Source: Monosporascus cannonballus (taxonomy: Eukaryota > Ascomycota > Sordariomycetes > Xylariales). Taken from it: a DNA stretch of 64,000 bases. The notes beneath the pieces were generated by a model that saw only the letters and a list, made by a program, of their open reading frames with translations, had not been told where the DNA came from and made no database searches. Location of the stretch: NCBI GenBank assembly GCA_004154925.1, contig QJNS01000003.1, positions 248,001-312,000 on the forward strand, read 5' to 3'. The position numbers were made by a program, and so were the translations under genes. Below, piece after piece: positions 12,309 to 23,300 of the stretch (positions are counted from its first letter, which is position 1; each line of letters starts with the position of its first letter).

Positions 12309-12340
<32 letters not shown>
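12243..12340. other. Assembly gap: poly-G, ten N, poly-C
   Basis: A run of 56 G (12243-12298) is followed by ten N (12299-12308), an A and 31 C (12310-12340). This is the pattern of two contig ends that each run into homopolymer artefact and were joined by a fixed-length gap. It should not be read as real sequence. Confidence 0.9.
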
Positions 12341-12341
<1 letters not shown>

Positions 12342-13327
12342 CAATTGGGACGTTGGCAGAGCTTTCTAAAAGTTGGATAGGTGCAATCTATCTCGACCTA
12401 CCATGTGACACTTAACACAGTCCGGAATGGCATGGTTAATGTTGCAGGGCAGAAGGTGGATGGATGGATGGATTGGGGTTGGCGTTCGCGAAGAGAATTG
12501 CGCAACCGGTGGACATCGGTTGAGTTGCTTCTACCTCTGCTATCGGCTGGGCGTAATGCACGAATCCCTACGAATTCAAGAATGACTATATCCCTTCACC
12601 AGAGTATTGACCGATAGACGATAAATCTTTTGACAGTAACAGTTGAGCGTTCTGTGCCCAATACTCTCCTAGTGGTACGTGAGGTATAACTCAACAGCCG
12701 ATGCCGCCCGGGGGGACCTACTGTCACAGTAGTGAAAGCAGTTTCAGACCCCGGGTCTTCGGCGCGAGAACTGAAAGGGGCACCTAGGATAGGCTTATCC
12801 ATCGGTTTCGTTGGGCTCTTCCTCATAATTGCGAGTGACTAGTTCTACTTTCACAGAAACATCTCCGCAGTCCCGATTGTGTGGATACCCCTCGGTAGAC
12901 CGGCCAGGTGTACAGAACCCGCGGACCCGGTCTCAGAGGATCTCTTTTGCAGGAGGGGGGATGACCAGGCCTTGGAGGACGTGGATTCAGCTGAAGGATC
13001 CACCAACCAGCCTTAATCGTAAAAGAAGCAAATTTTCAGGGGGAAGCTAAGTAGTCACGGCACAAAACGGCGTTGCGATACTTGCAATATAATTGGATAG
13101 ACGAAGTTTCATCGTTTCAGTATTCCATAGAGGTTAGGAGACTACATAAACATAGACGTGTGGGTCGCCTTGCCCCTATTCCAGCCCCTATTCCAACAGA
13201 TGCACAACCGTTTCCTTTAAGCTCTACGAAACTTTTCACCAAATCAGGGGAAAGCAACCCTCCGACGCGGTGACTCGTGGGAGCCAGCCGCCGGATACAA
13301 ACCTTGGTTGGTTCGCCCCCAGAGCTC
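12341..13327. other. Intergenic region, no convincing gene
   Basis: Balanced-composition DNA with a short TGGA tetranucleotide run (four copies at 12457-12472) and no supported coding region. The part next to 13327 should contain the 3' untranslated region of the esterase gene. Confidence 0.4.
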
Positions 13328-14214
13328 TTATGCTGGTTGCCCATTTCTGATGCGATCGCTCATGGTTTTATCAGCCTTGATATACGGCTCTAAGCCGGGA
13401 AGCGCATCGGTGATAAGGTCTGCCACCATGCGCCCGAAGACGACGGTGCCCCTTCCATTGAGGTGAGTCGTATCTTTCTTGTCGGCGCCCCAGTTATACT
13501 CATGTGCTGCCGCCTTGCCGATGGCATTGACATACGTGATACTTGCTGCGTTTAAGTCAATTACCGTGGACTTCGTCTGCTGGGCAGCCTTGATAGCGGC
13601 AAGACGCTGGTCATGGAGTGAATCGACCACAGTATTACCCCGGAAGACTCGTCGCGTGAGGGATGATACCAGGAGCTATGATCGGTCAGTGTCCGTGACA
13701 CCAGTGCGCCCAGGTCGTTGAAGTTGAGAAAGGGCCTGGATATATCTTACAGGCTTCCCTCCTAAATTCTTGATCTCATTCACCATGTTGATTAGGTTGG
13801 TCTGATATTGGTCGAACGAGACACCCGAATTTTCTTTCTGGTCGTTGTGACCAAACTAGCCAGCATGGAACTGGTCAGCTCATGTTGCGTACAAACCAGG
13901 CGACGGCCACTCACGCTAATAGTGACATAGACGTCGTAGTTGCCCGCGTATTTTTTCACGTGATCCGTGACATTCTTCCAGTACCCTCCAGCGACGAAAG
14001 AGCGTGTCGTGGCGCCACTCTTGCCAACGTTAAGACCTATGGCTGGCTTAATAAGCGGAGCCAGGAGACCATCGCCCCAACCTCCGTTTACTGCCGTAGT
14101 TGAATCCCCCGCTAGGAGGAACGCTGGCGGTTTGGCGGCGGAAGCATCCGGAGAACTCGGAGCAGCTGCTGCCAAACCAAGCAAAGCCAAGGAAGAGAAA
14201 AGAAGCGAGAACAT
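13328..14214 (-). CDS. Rhamnogalacturonan acetylesterase (SGNH/GDSL hydrolase, CE12-type), secreted
   Basis: Three exons (14214-13915, 13855-13751, 13675-13328) join in phase across introns of 59 bp (13856-13914, GTGAGT...GCTAG) and 75 bp (13676-13750, GTAAGA...CATAG), giving 250 residues from this start. Catalytic blocks are complete: AGDSTT (nucleophile Ser38), GKSG (oxyanion glycine), FGHNDQ and DTTHLN (Asp203, His206). LTRR and GTVVFGRMVADL are typical of fungal rhamnogalacturonan acetylesterases, which remove acetyl groups from rhamnogalacturonan I in pectin. The start at 14214 gives a textbook signal peptide (MFSLLFSSLALLGLAAAAP). An in-frame ATG at 14247 would add eleven residues ahead of it (261 total). 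Length matches the family. The gene appears intact despite lying between degraded sequence. The family call is secure; substrate preference is inferred. Confidence 0.9.
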
Positions 14215-14247
14215 CGTGGACAAGAGACGAGCGCCTATGAATGACAC

Positions 14248-15299
14248 TAAGGGGCAACGGCGGCAGAGCTACTCGTCTTTTTAAGTATGTTTCCATTCCG
14301 CCATTTGGGTGTTCTGTATTGGTATCTCTCGTCGTAAACGGCTCCGGCCCCCGAATATTCCCCAAGGCAACATCCAGGATGACATTCTCGTAGGAATAAT
14401 GAGCGAGCCGGCACCGATCAATCGGTTGGCGGCCCCATTTACCCCAAATTTCCCCGCAGGCCGGGGCAGAATGCTGCGGCAAGAATGTGAAGTGGGACAG
14501 TCCATCGCCCCTAAAGAAGTCCGAGGGTTACATCGCGTGTGGAGCAAACGCTATAAAAATTCCGTCCAATTTTTATAAAAGCTCCATATCCATGCCCTCT
14601 GCACTACGGGCTGCTAGTCCGTACCATATCTGGTATGGCCCTGCTATAAAAGTTGACGAACTTCCGTGCGGATTTATTAGATCCCGCCTATGATTCCATC
14701 GCAGTAGGCAGTATCCCTTAAGATAAGTAATCCACGGAAAATGAGGTCTGGGGAGTATCTGCAAAAGTATAAAGAGGGTTCACGATACGCCGCCACCAGG
14801 TCGTTATATGGTTTAGCGTGCGAGGTGGAATGGAAGAGCTATTGGTCTGCCATAATAAGCTGCGCCGCTCCGGTTTGGCCCCTTTCGTGTCCTCAATCAG
14901 CTTCAGCTTGCATAAGGTGTTCTGCGGGATTGATGTCAGACCCGTCTTCCGTCGTGTCTACTCTTTTCCAAGGCAGTCCAGACCGGCTGGCGGGTGCTCA
15001 TGGTTTCTCATTAGTTAAACTCCAGAACTTGTAATATTCACATAACTAGGCGCCCTATTACAATCTGGCCAGGGCTCTGGCACGCACTACTTGGAGGGAT
15101 CTTTTCCGTTTGACGGTTGACGGCGAAGGACGCTATAGGAGGAGGGAACGGTACCGTTTTTCTCGCTCTGAAATGAAGCAACTTAGTCAGTCCCATTCGG
15201 TAACTTTCTTTTCCTTACATTGGCCGAAAAGGCTTGTTTCATACACACGGCAAATGAACCAGAGAGGAGAGGAAAGAGAAAAATGGAGACGGGTTGAAG
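14248..15299. promoter_or_regulatory. Upstream region of the esterase gene, with AT-rich hairpin and TATA-like boxes
   Basis: No gene recognised. A perfect inverted repeat TATAAAAATT (14552-14561), 6-nt loop, AATTTTTATA (14568-14577) lies about 340 bp upstream of the esterase start. Two more TATAAAA boxes occur near 14646 and 14769. They could serve as TATA elements, but placement relative to a transcription start is unknown. Confidence 0.3.
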
Positions 15300-17020
15300 G
15301 GTACGGAAGGGAAAGTACAATGGGGCCTCTCCACCATCGCCAGCCTTAGATTCCCCTGGATGAACGCCGGGTCCTTGAGAAAATCCCGCAGGATCCCTCG
15401 CGACCCGTCATCCTCGAGCACCTCGGCGTTCACGCACCGTCCAACCGCCGGCCTCCGGGTCTCGCGCCTTGGGCTAGCACTTGATCTTCTCGACTCCGGC
15501 GGCGCCTCAGGAATGGCGAAGTTTTCGGCGGAGATCGGACTGACGACAACCCGGGGGGATGATTCTTTCGTGTACGTCAAGATGCCGTCAAGTTTTTCCA
15601 CTAGCCTCAAGATGCCCTCTTTCTCCGTGTACGTCGAGATGTCTAACGGGGCGCCAGGGAAGCTGAAAAGTCTCGTGTCCGGCCGCGGGGACCAGATGTA
15701 TGCTAGGAGCCCGGCGGCGAAGCGCTCCGGGTCCAGCAGCGTATCCCCGAGGTAGAAGTAGTTGGGCCAGAACTTTGGCTCTTCGGATATGTCAAGCTAG
15801 CGGCGCACGAACACTTGTGTGAGATTTAAGACCTGATAGTGTCCCGCTTAGCGTGGGGCCTCACATTTTTCAGGTTTCGCAACTTGCCTCACGGGGGAAG
15901 ACGTCCATCGGTGGCGAATAAGTGCAACCTTTGATGTCTCTGTTGCCGGAGTCTGGAAGCCGTAACGCCTTCCGTACGGGTGCCGAGTATGCACCCGTCA
16001 AGATGACCTTTCTGTTCTTGAGCAAAGACGAACTTTTTCCCATTATCACAATACTATTTCTGATGCTGTCAGAAAATAAATATGCGCAAAGCTGAGCGAG
16101 GTGACGCGAGCTCGCGTCGTCGGTCACATGTGCTACCCCTTGTGAGAAGCACTGATGCCGCAGTGCATCAGATTGTGATAGGACCTTGAACAGCGTGGTT
16201 GGTGCGCCGCCGATGTTGTCGATGCAGATGCTAAGCGCTTAGGCGTCTTTGACTCTTCGGATTCGATGGCGGATGTGATGGCCTCGTAGAACAGGTTCTT
16301 GAAAGCGACCCAATGCAACTGTGAATGTCTAGCATTTGCTAGGCGGAGCGGCTCCGGCAGCATTTGTGGGGCCGAGATCCAGTGGGTTCTTACGTATCTG
16401 GTTGAGTAGCCGGTTCTGAAAGTCATGAAGCCTGCGAGGCTTGTCGAAGATGGAGATACCGAAAAGATCGATGTGTAAGGTGCTTTGAGCGGGGGTATCA
16501 ATTTCTTGATCTCCGAGAGTAATTCTACGATTGCTTTTAGGCTGGGATCCTTTATTGTGGTAGGTTCTATCAAGTGCAAGCCAAATGCCTTATAGGTTTT
16601 CCGGTCAGTAAGTAGCCAATCCGGCATCAGGAACTATTTATAGGTGATATACATACAATCCATAGTAGAAACATCAATGGGGGCTTCCCCCTAAGTTCTG
16701 TAATGTCGATCTCCTGTTTACCAGCATTGTTGAACTTCTCCAGATAGTGGGCGGCGGACAGCGGGATCCGGGGCCGGTGCCCCTCGAAAGTCGGCACATG
16801 TTCGTGCTCGGGGGGTTATTTTCGGCCGGGCCCCATTCATCGTCGGCGGCTCGACTTCAGCCATGTAGCGGGTCTTGAAACTTACGATGCGCTAACGGAC
16901 GTTGTCCAAATCTGGAATGTCCAGGACAACCATGGCGTATTCCATCCTATCGTCTCGGAAAACAGCCCCCAGTAGCTGCGCCTGAAAATCGCGTGGGCAG
17001 GTGTCGTATTTGGCGCTACC
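15300..17020 (-). pseudogene. Decayed gene (or two), family unidentified
   Basis: The minus strand carries a series of protein-like blocks in changing frames. From 17020 downward they are: YDTCPRDFQAQLLGAVF with VEYAMVV-like text ending DNVR then TAG then RIVSFKTRYMAEVEPP; HVPTFEGHRPRIPLSAAHYL; MPDWLLTDRKTYKAFGLHLI (16627); IDNIGGAPTTLFKVLSQSD; SSLLKNRKVILTGAYSAPV; and near 15800 YQVLNLTQVFVRR, TAG, LDISEEPKFWPNYFYLGDTL, continuing open to about 15300. At least three in-frame stops (TAG, TAG, TAA) sit where a CAG or CAA codon would continue the frame, and several frame changes cannot all be explained by introns I can define. The blocks read as genuine protein, but I do not recognise the family. 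Some interruptions may be introns. Confidence 0.45.
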
Positions 17021-18240
17021 ACACAGCCCTAGTAAAAGACACGTGGAAATAAACGGGAACTCGCGAGTGCTGCCCTCTCATGGGAGCTCTGGTCTCTCGC
17101 GCTCCACGTGTCGTAAGTCACTGTAGTCGGCCCCGGGTTGCGACGCGCCGGGGATCTCGACATGAGGCAGATCGCGGGTGCTTTCGCCCCGGGTATCCCG
17201 GCTAGCAGGGAAGGCCGGCTCCGCCTTGAGGGTTGTACGATTCTGTGTAGTATTTGTATCGCCCTGCCCCAGGGCGACGGTCAGCGGACCATGGCAGCCG
17301 CCTGGACCGACAGCGGGCGGCGATGTAGAAAAAGAAGGACCTTGGGCTCACGGTCGAAACTGAAATGGTCCGCCGCATGGTCGTCATCGCTAAAACAAAC
17401 CCGTAGCATGACCGCCGAGCCACTGACTAACTCTAGCTTTCGGTGCCAGTTGTATGGGTGAGGACAGCTAGCGTTGGCGGTGTATCGCCTCTCAGATATA
17501 TTCTAGGCAAAAGACGTGTTGTGTAATTTGCCGTTTGGGGGCGAACTAGTTGCCCTATGTAATGTATGCACGGAATAGAACACACTCCACCGCCCAACGC
17601 ACGTTACCCATAACCGGCGTTCCCAACATACCAAGCATCAAATGTATGATTCCACGTTAGACTGGTTCGTCGTTCCGTCTGATTTCCTAATACCTATACA
17701 TATGACTTGAGCGATCTGGCGTTAAAAAAGGTCGGGAGTTTGATACGCTTGAACGGTTCTTGAAGAATTCCCGAACTCCGATAGCTTGCGCAACTTCGCA
17801 AATGTACCGCTCTTCTCGTTTGCTTCCAATACTCTGCTTCCCATGTTCTCACTCATCTGGAAAATGGCATTAGCAAGCCTCTCTTGAGATGAGAGTCCCA
17901 TTACCAGGAGACTATCCAAGGAGTCTAATACGTGATATATCCGCGGGCGTAGCCAATGGGGAGCAGAAGCACTAAGTATAGCATACGCCCCTGAAATCAG
18001 ATCCAGCGAGTATACTTACACCAAAATCCATCTCACGGCAACAGCACACGCAGAACGGGCCGGCTCACCAATTAAAGGGTATATATATTCGATTCTGCTA
18101 TCGGCTTCTGCCTCTTATGCCCGTCCTGGTGTACTCATAGGCCTCATTCGATGCGATTTCACTTGTTTCATCTGTCTGCTTCCCATGCTGTCCACATCCA
18201 TCTCGTTTCACCCCACTTACACCCCCTACCCAAACGTAAA
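17021..18240. other. Intergenic region with one short minus-strand open frame
   Basis: Mostly featureless. A 65-codon stretch on the minus strand (17919-17722) extends in frame upstream to about 17985 and reads HWLRPRIYHVLDSLD, then GLSSQERLANAIFQMSENMG and a hydrophilic tail. An ATG-led exon near 18030 could join only across a 31-nt gap, too short for a normal intron. It is either a gene fragment or chance. The last 150 bp should be the 3' untranslated region of VPS41. Confidence 0.3.
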
Positions 18241-21200
18241 CTAACTCCCCACATCCTCCCTCCTCCTCTTACACACGGGACACCCGCCTGCGATGCGATC
18301 GCGCAGCAGCCGCGCGTGCGTGACCTTGCTGCCGACGCGTGACCAGTCGCGGGCTCCAGCGCCGTTGTCCCTGCCGCCGAGCAGAGCAGGGTCTGCGGGC
18401 TGGCCCGGATGTAAGAGCGTGAGAAGGTGCGAGACGTGGAACGCATGGCCGCAGGCGAAGCCGACGAGGGCCTCGGGCTCCCACTCGGCGAAGGCCGCGT
18501 GGCATTGTGCGCAGTGGCCTGGCCGGGGCTCGCGGTAGTAGTGGTGCTGGTGCTGGTCGTCCCGCTGTTGTTGCTGTGTTGCAGTTGTGACGTGGGCGTC
18601 GCCGCCGTTCGGGGCGCCGCGCGCAAGTTCCGAATCCGTCGTCGGGGTGCGCGTGCCGTCGGTTGCGTCGGAGCGCTGTGTCTCGGTCGGGACTCTCTCC
18701 TTTTCCGTCTCCTCCACGTCAGCAGCCGTCGCGACCTCGAACTTGATGCCCCTGCGCTGGCCGGTGCGGAGGGTGTTCTGGGCGGCGGCAACCTCGGAGC
18801 GGAGGACGCGGGCGACGCCGCTCGAGATACTGTACTGGATCTCGTGCTCCTTCATGATGTGCTGGAGACCCTCGCGGAGCCCCGGGATTTCGAGGCCCTC
18901 GGGGATGCGCCGGATCAGCGTGAGCGGGTTGATGGCGGTGCCGACCTCCTCGAGAAGGCCGCGGATGAAGCGGGGCTTGTCCATGCTGTAGTTGAGCAGG
19001 TCCTCCCATATCTCTGGGTCGTTCTGCTCCTTGGCGAAGGCGATCGCCTGCGATACGTCGCCTAGTCGGTCGATGATGAGGGAGAGCGCCTGCTTCATCT
19101 CCCCCATTTTGGAGTAGAGGTACACGAGTTCGGGTATGTAGTTCGCTTGCTCGCACTCCTGTGCTGCTTTCTCAAAGCGGTAGGATGTGGACACCCGTAG
19201 GAAATCCATCAAGAGCTCCCGATCGAATTTGACAAATATGTGAACCGCCAAATCCGCGAAGTCGTCGACTAATGATGCCGTATCGTCAACCGGCCGGTCG
19301 CGATACTCCCGCCATAAGCCTCTGAAGTAGAAGTAAAGAAAAGTATCGAGGTGCTTTTCTCCCAATTGATGTACCACGGTGGAAGCAGGGATGAGGCCCC
19401 GCTGCGCCTCATCCACAAGCAGGGAGATAGCCTCGGAGGTGACTTCTTCGAGCTCCGCAACGCTCATCTGACTCAGTAGAGGTTCCGGCACTCTAAGCGC
19501 AATGAAACTAGGTACATCGTCCGTGACCGCGTCGGCGAGGTGATTTTCCCTGATCAATCGCATTGCTGAATCCGCGTCCTGCAGCTTGATGTAACATCTC
19601 AGAGCCTCCCTGTATCGCCCATTCAACTCGTACAGCCTAGCTAGGCTCTCCTTAACGATTCGCCAGTCGCGCCCCTTCTCTCCGTCCTCGATGCTGTCTT
19701 CCCTGACATCTCGGAACTTTAGCTGGTTCTCCAAAACAGTGATAATCGAGCGTTCATCGAAGAGTTCCGGTTCCCAGCGGTCGAGCAGCTCTTTGAACCG
19801 GAGCTTATTTTTTTGGACATAGTGGCCAAGCACTATCTCATATACTGTTCCCGGGATCGGGATAGGGCGAATGGGCTCCGACGGCATGTAGTTGACAATC
19901 TCGTCAAACTTCTTAGCTCCCGCGAAAGTATAGATCCACTTTTCCCAGCGGTCGGGAGTGTTCACGGTTTTGCCAATGACCTCGGCGGCGCGCTCCCAGT
20001 TCTGTTCCTCGACAAGGTCCTGTATCCACAAATCACTGATGTGCCGCTTCTCCTTCTCAACGGACGAGTTTAAGACCCTGATCTGAGCATCAATCACGGA
20101 CGAAGTGTCGTCGAAGAAGTCTTCGGTACTCGAATGTCTCCGGTCGGGACTCGAACTTGGCTCAGAGAGCTTGTCGGACTGTGAGGTCGCAATATCTGGG
20201 TGCCCGTCCAGAAGCTCCCACGCCTCCGGGTATCTCTGGTGTTCCAGAAGCCACGAAAGATGATCTCCTAGGTCTCTCCTCGTGGCTAGGATACAATCGT
20301 AGGGGCTGTGTATGAAGATCTTGGCGCCGGGTTTGATGAGATTGGGGTGGACTGACCGAGGCGTTGGCCGGGAACCGACGCGGACGCTCCTTGCCGTGCT
20401 TCCGACTATGCTAGATGCGGCGTCATTGCTACTCCGACTTCTGATACTAGCGCCGGAACTAAAGAGAGACTTAGGATTGATGGCGGCATTCCACATGTCC
20501 GTTCCCAATCCAGCCAACGCCTCCAAAGCACCTCGCGAAGCAGCGACAGACGCCGCATTGTTCGCGGGTAGTACGCCAAGGTGATAGTCGTTAGAAGTTA
20601 ATCGCTCGAACCGACTAACTGTCAATCCATCTTTGTCGACCTCTGCCTGAGACGTAAGATCAATTAGCCTCAATTCGGGCGGTTGGGCATTCAGACGACG
20701 TCTGATGCCGCCCGATGGCTGACTTCCGGAAGATGCCGTCGACGACTTCGCCTTGTGTCCTTTGATATGCTGGCCTTCGTCTTCGTTATCATTGTCGTCC
20801 TCGTCCGGTTTGCAATATGCGAGCACTAAAAGCAAATTTTGGGTATATAAGGAAATGCCAGATATGATGCAATCCATGCGAAGTCTAGAGAGTGTTAGTA
20901 TAACCTGTAGCCCTAGGCTGAAGCCAAGTCGAAGGGGAGGAAAAGAAAGAAAAGGATATAACTGAGACGCTACGTTGTGGTTGAAGGTGAGAGGTCGCGG
21001 GATCGCGTGGGATATCGAGGATGCTAGATTTCATACGCTGATAGGGGTGGGCTTGGCCAGGGGAAATTCACTCACAATTTGACGATTTCGGCACTCCCTA
21101 TCGATTTCTCCCCCGCGTTCTTACCAACTCCAATGCCTCCCGGATGCACGTGAATAATCCATATGGTGCCACCCCATCCAACTAGCAATCGTTCAATTTT

Positions 21201-22490
21201 CCTGTCGCTCTCTTGTACCTGTTGTTTCAATCTCGTGGCAGCCGCCGACTGTTCATCGGACGTCGGCTCGGATGCCTTATCCTCCTCCTCGCTCTCGAGA
21301 GACTGTTCGTCGATCCATTCTGCGCGTCCCTTCCACACACCGGCCATCTGCTCCCATTCGTCTGACTGCGGCCTATCGATATGCCCAATTCTCTTCCAGG
21401 CATCCTCGGAATCGGCACTATCGAGATGCAGCCTCGACCGCATGATCTTGATGCCATGCTCGTTCAACCATGCGACATACTTTCCTGATAGGGACCACTT
21501 GATGGTACTAATAGTCCCTTCGCCAGAATGCAGAACCGTGTCCTTGCCCGTATTGCCGCCTATTCCGATGCTTCCAAGCCAGCCGGATGCCGCAGCTGCA
21601 GCAGTCCCAACGGTAGTTGACGTAGTCCGGCCTTGAGGCGCACCTACGGTCAGAATCAGACTCCCGGCGGTACCTCCAGAGAGGTAGGTCCGGTCGTTCT
21701 TGTAATCGGGCGACAAAGCGACGGCATGTACCGGTCTTGCAAAGTTCCTCAGCTGTACGTCCCTCAAGTCAATGAGGGACTGCACACAGACATTTCCGTC
21801 CACGGACGAGGTGGCAATGTAGATATGGTTGGAGGGTAGGTTGGGCACTTGGGGCGGTTCTCGTGCGCGCCGTTTCCCGGCAAGAGAAGACTCGGAATGC
21901 TGCGACGAGGGTCGGGTGAGAGTTTGAGACACGGCTCTAGCGACGGCATCGGGCTTCAGGGTCGAGGGGAGAGGTGGCGGTGGATACGGAGATATGGATA
22001 TGCTGGTAATCGAGGCGGAATGGGCGTGATAGACGCGGAGGGACTGGAAAGTGGGAAGTTGGATGACGTGGATGTTGCCGTTATGGCTTCCGACAACCAT
22101 CTTGTCGCCGGTAACGTGAAAAGCGCTCGTAGCGTCGCCATTCCTGTAGACGGCGTTCAAGTGCTGTGTTAGACGGGCATATTTCAGCTTGGGCTCCTCT
22201 TCTTCTTCGTCTGAATCTTCAGCTTCATCCTCATCGTCGTCGTCGTCGTCGTCGTCGTCGTCCTCTTCCCCTTCCCCTTCCTCGTCGACATCCTCGTCTC
22301 CTTCGCCACCCTTCCCATCCCCGTCATCACCCGTTCCACCACTGCTCTTGTTTACATCGTCGCCCTCTGCTCGTGTCACGTCGGGCACCTCTGCCTGCTG
22401 CTGCCCAGGTTGAGGATCGACGACATTTTTCTCGGTCTCTTCGTTTCCGTGTTTATCGTCATCGCCCAGCTTGGGCGGAGCTGTCGTCAT
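18241..22490 (-). CDS. VPS41: Vps41, HOPS complex subunit (vacuolar protein sorting)
   Basis: Two exons (22490-21076 and 20884-18241) are joined by a 191-bp intron (20885-21075) with donor GTGAGT, a perfect TACTAAC branch site and acceptor CTCTAG; the codon split across it restores the family motif DCIISGISLY. The protein is 1352 residues. Residues 1-100 are disordered and very acidic (D/E runs from a GAC/GAT microsatellite). A WD40-type beta-propeller follows (from LTQHLNAVYRNGDATSAFHV; VVGSHNGNIHVI and ISSVDGNV-like blades). The clathrin-heavy-chain/TPR helical region covers the second half. The C-terminal RING-like zinc module (CAQC, CGHAFHVSH, CPVC) spans about 1264-1345. Vps41 binds Rab7/Ypt7 and drives vacuole and late-endosome tethering in HOPS; the RING-like end contacts other HOPS subunits. 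Divergent from APC1. Confidence 0.95.
20885..21075 (-). other. VPS41 intron
   Basis: GTGAGT donor at 21075, TACTAAC branch site about 18 nt before the CTCTAG acceptor at 20885. Splicing joins ...EIVKL to LRMDCIISG in one frame; without it the first exon stops at TGA (21072). Confidence 0.9.
22231..22262. repeat. CGT/GAC trinucleotide microsatellite inside VPS41
   Basis: About ten consecutive GTC/CGT triplets on the plus strand encode the aspartate run of the acidic N-terminus of Vps41. Length polymorphism here would change only the D-run length. Confidence 0.8.
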
Positions 22491-23300
22491 GGTGCACGGA
22501 TAATGCGAAGATTAGACATGATCCCTTAGAGATCGTAGACCGAAATTTTGGTGAAAGTGGTGTAACCGACGGTGAGAGAGTGACATGCGTCACTTGATAA
22601 CAGCGCGTGGAGCTTTGGGGTTGATAGGTACCTATAGCTCCCATTGAAATACTAGCTAAGCGTTTACCGCCTGCAGCAAGTTAGGTAAGGTAGCATGGGT
22701 AAGTTAGCACTGGTAGCACCGGTAGCACTGATAAGGAGCTCCAGCTCCAGCGGCAGGTTGAATGTGCGTCACTGATAGGTTAGATTGTTATCGTGAGGGT
22801 ATGCAAATATCGGTTAATGCATACAATGGACAGTTCTTAGCAGCCCAAGATGTATGCTAAATTCAGTTAGGCAGCCTCGCAGCCTCGCTCCGATTCTGCT
22901 CGGGTCTTTTGGGCTTCGCGGGTCAGGAAGGTACAGTTGCACAGTACGGGCTAGTTCTGCATCATTGCACACACTGTCTTCGTTGACTTCCAAATGCCCC
23001 CTGTGCTCAGACCTCCATTCTGGGTTGGGGTTGGTGTCTGCCAGCCAGCCGCGTCCACCTTCGCTTCACTGGCAGGCGCGTTTGAACTCGAATTTAATCG
23101 CCGGAAACTGATCCTGTAGAGGACGGGTCTGGGCTTCGAATGCACATGATGCTTGTAAAATCATCACAATCGTCATTCACACGTCCACGCCAAAATTTCC
23201 GCCACCTACACCAGGATTAGGCGAAAGCGGTGCAAAGCCATCCCTTCCGCCCGGGCCATTTTAGATATCAATCGATGGGTTTTCTCCACATATTCTTACT
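22491..23300. promoter_or_regulatory. Divergent promoter region between VPS41 and APC1
   Basis: 810 bp separate the two start codons. It contains the 5' untranslated regions and promoters of both genes. A 9-bp tandem motif (TAGCACYGG, starts 22705, 22714, 22723, with a relative at 22691) lies in the VPS41-proximal half. I see no certain transcription-factor site. Confidence 0.6.

Noticed and set aside
12015..12344. Apparent glycine/proline-rich protein
   Set aside because: The Gly/Pro runs are translations of the poly-G/N/poly-C gap filler; only the part below 12242 was kept as a doubtful fragment.
13328..14247. Reading the esterase region as a frameshifted pseudogene
   Set aside because: Two introns with proper donor, branch and acceptor sites restore one uninterrupted frame with all catalytic blocks.
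17138..17461. 107-codon plus-strand frame
   Set aside because: Arg/Ser-rich composition, no motif, no supporting context; probably a GC-rich chance frame.
18168..18791. Long open frames overlapping the VPS41 C-terminus on both strands
   Set aside because: They are out-of-frame shadows of GC-rich coding sequence; the RING-like zinc motif is in the VPS41 frame.
22166..22597. Plus-strand frames rich in Ser or Arg/His-Pro over the VPS41 N-terminus
   Set aside because: Antisense reading of the aspartate/glutamate repeat.
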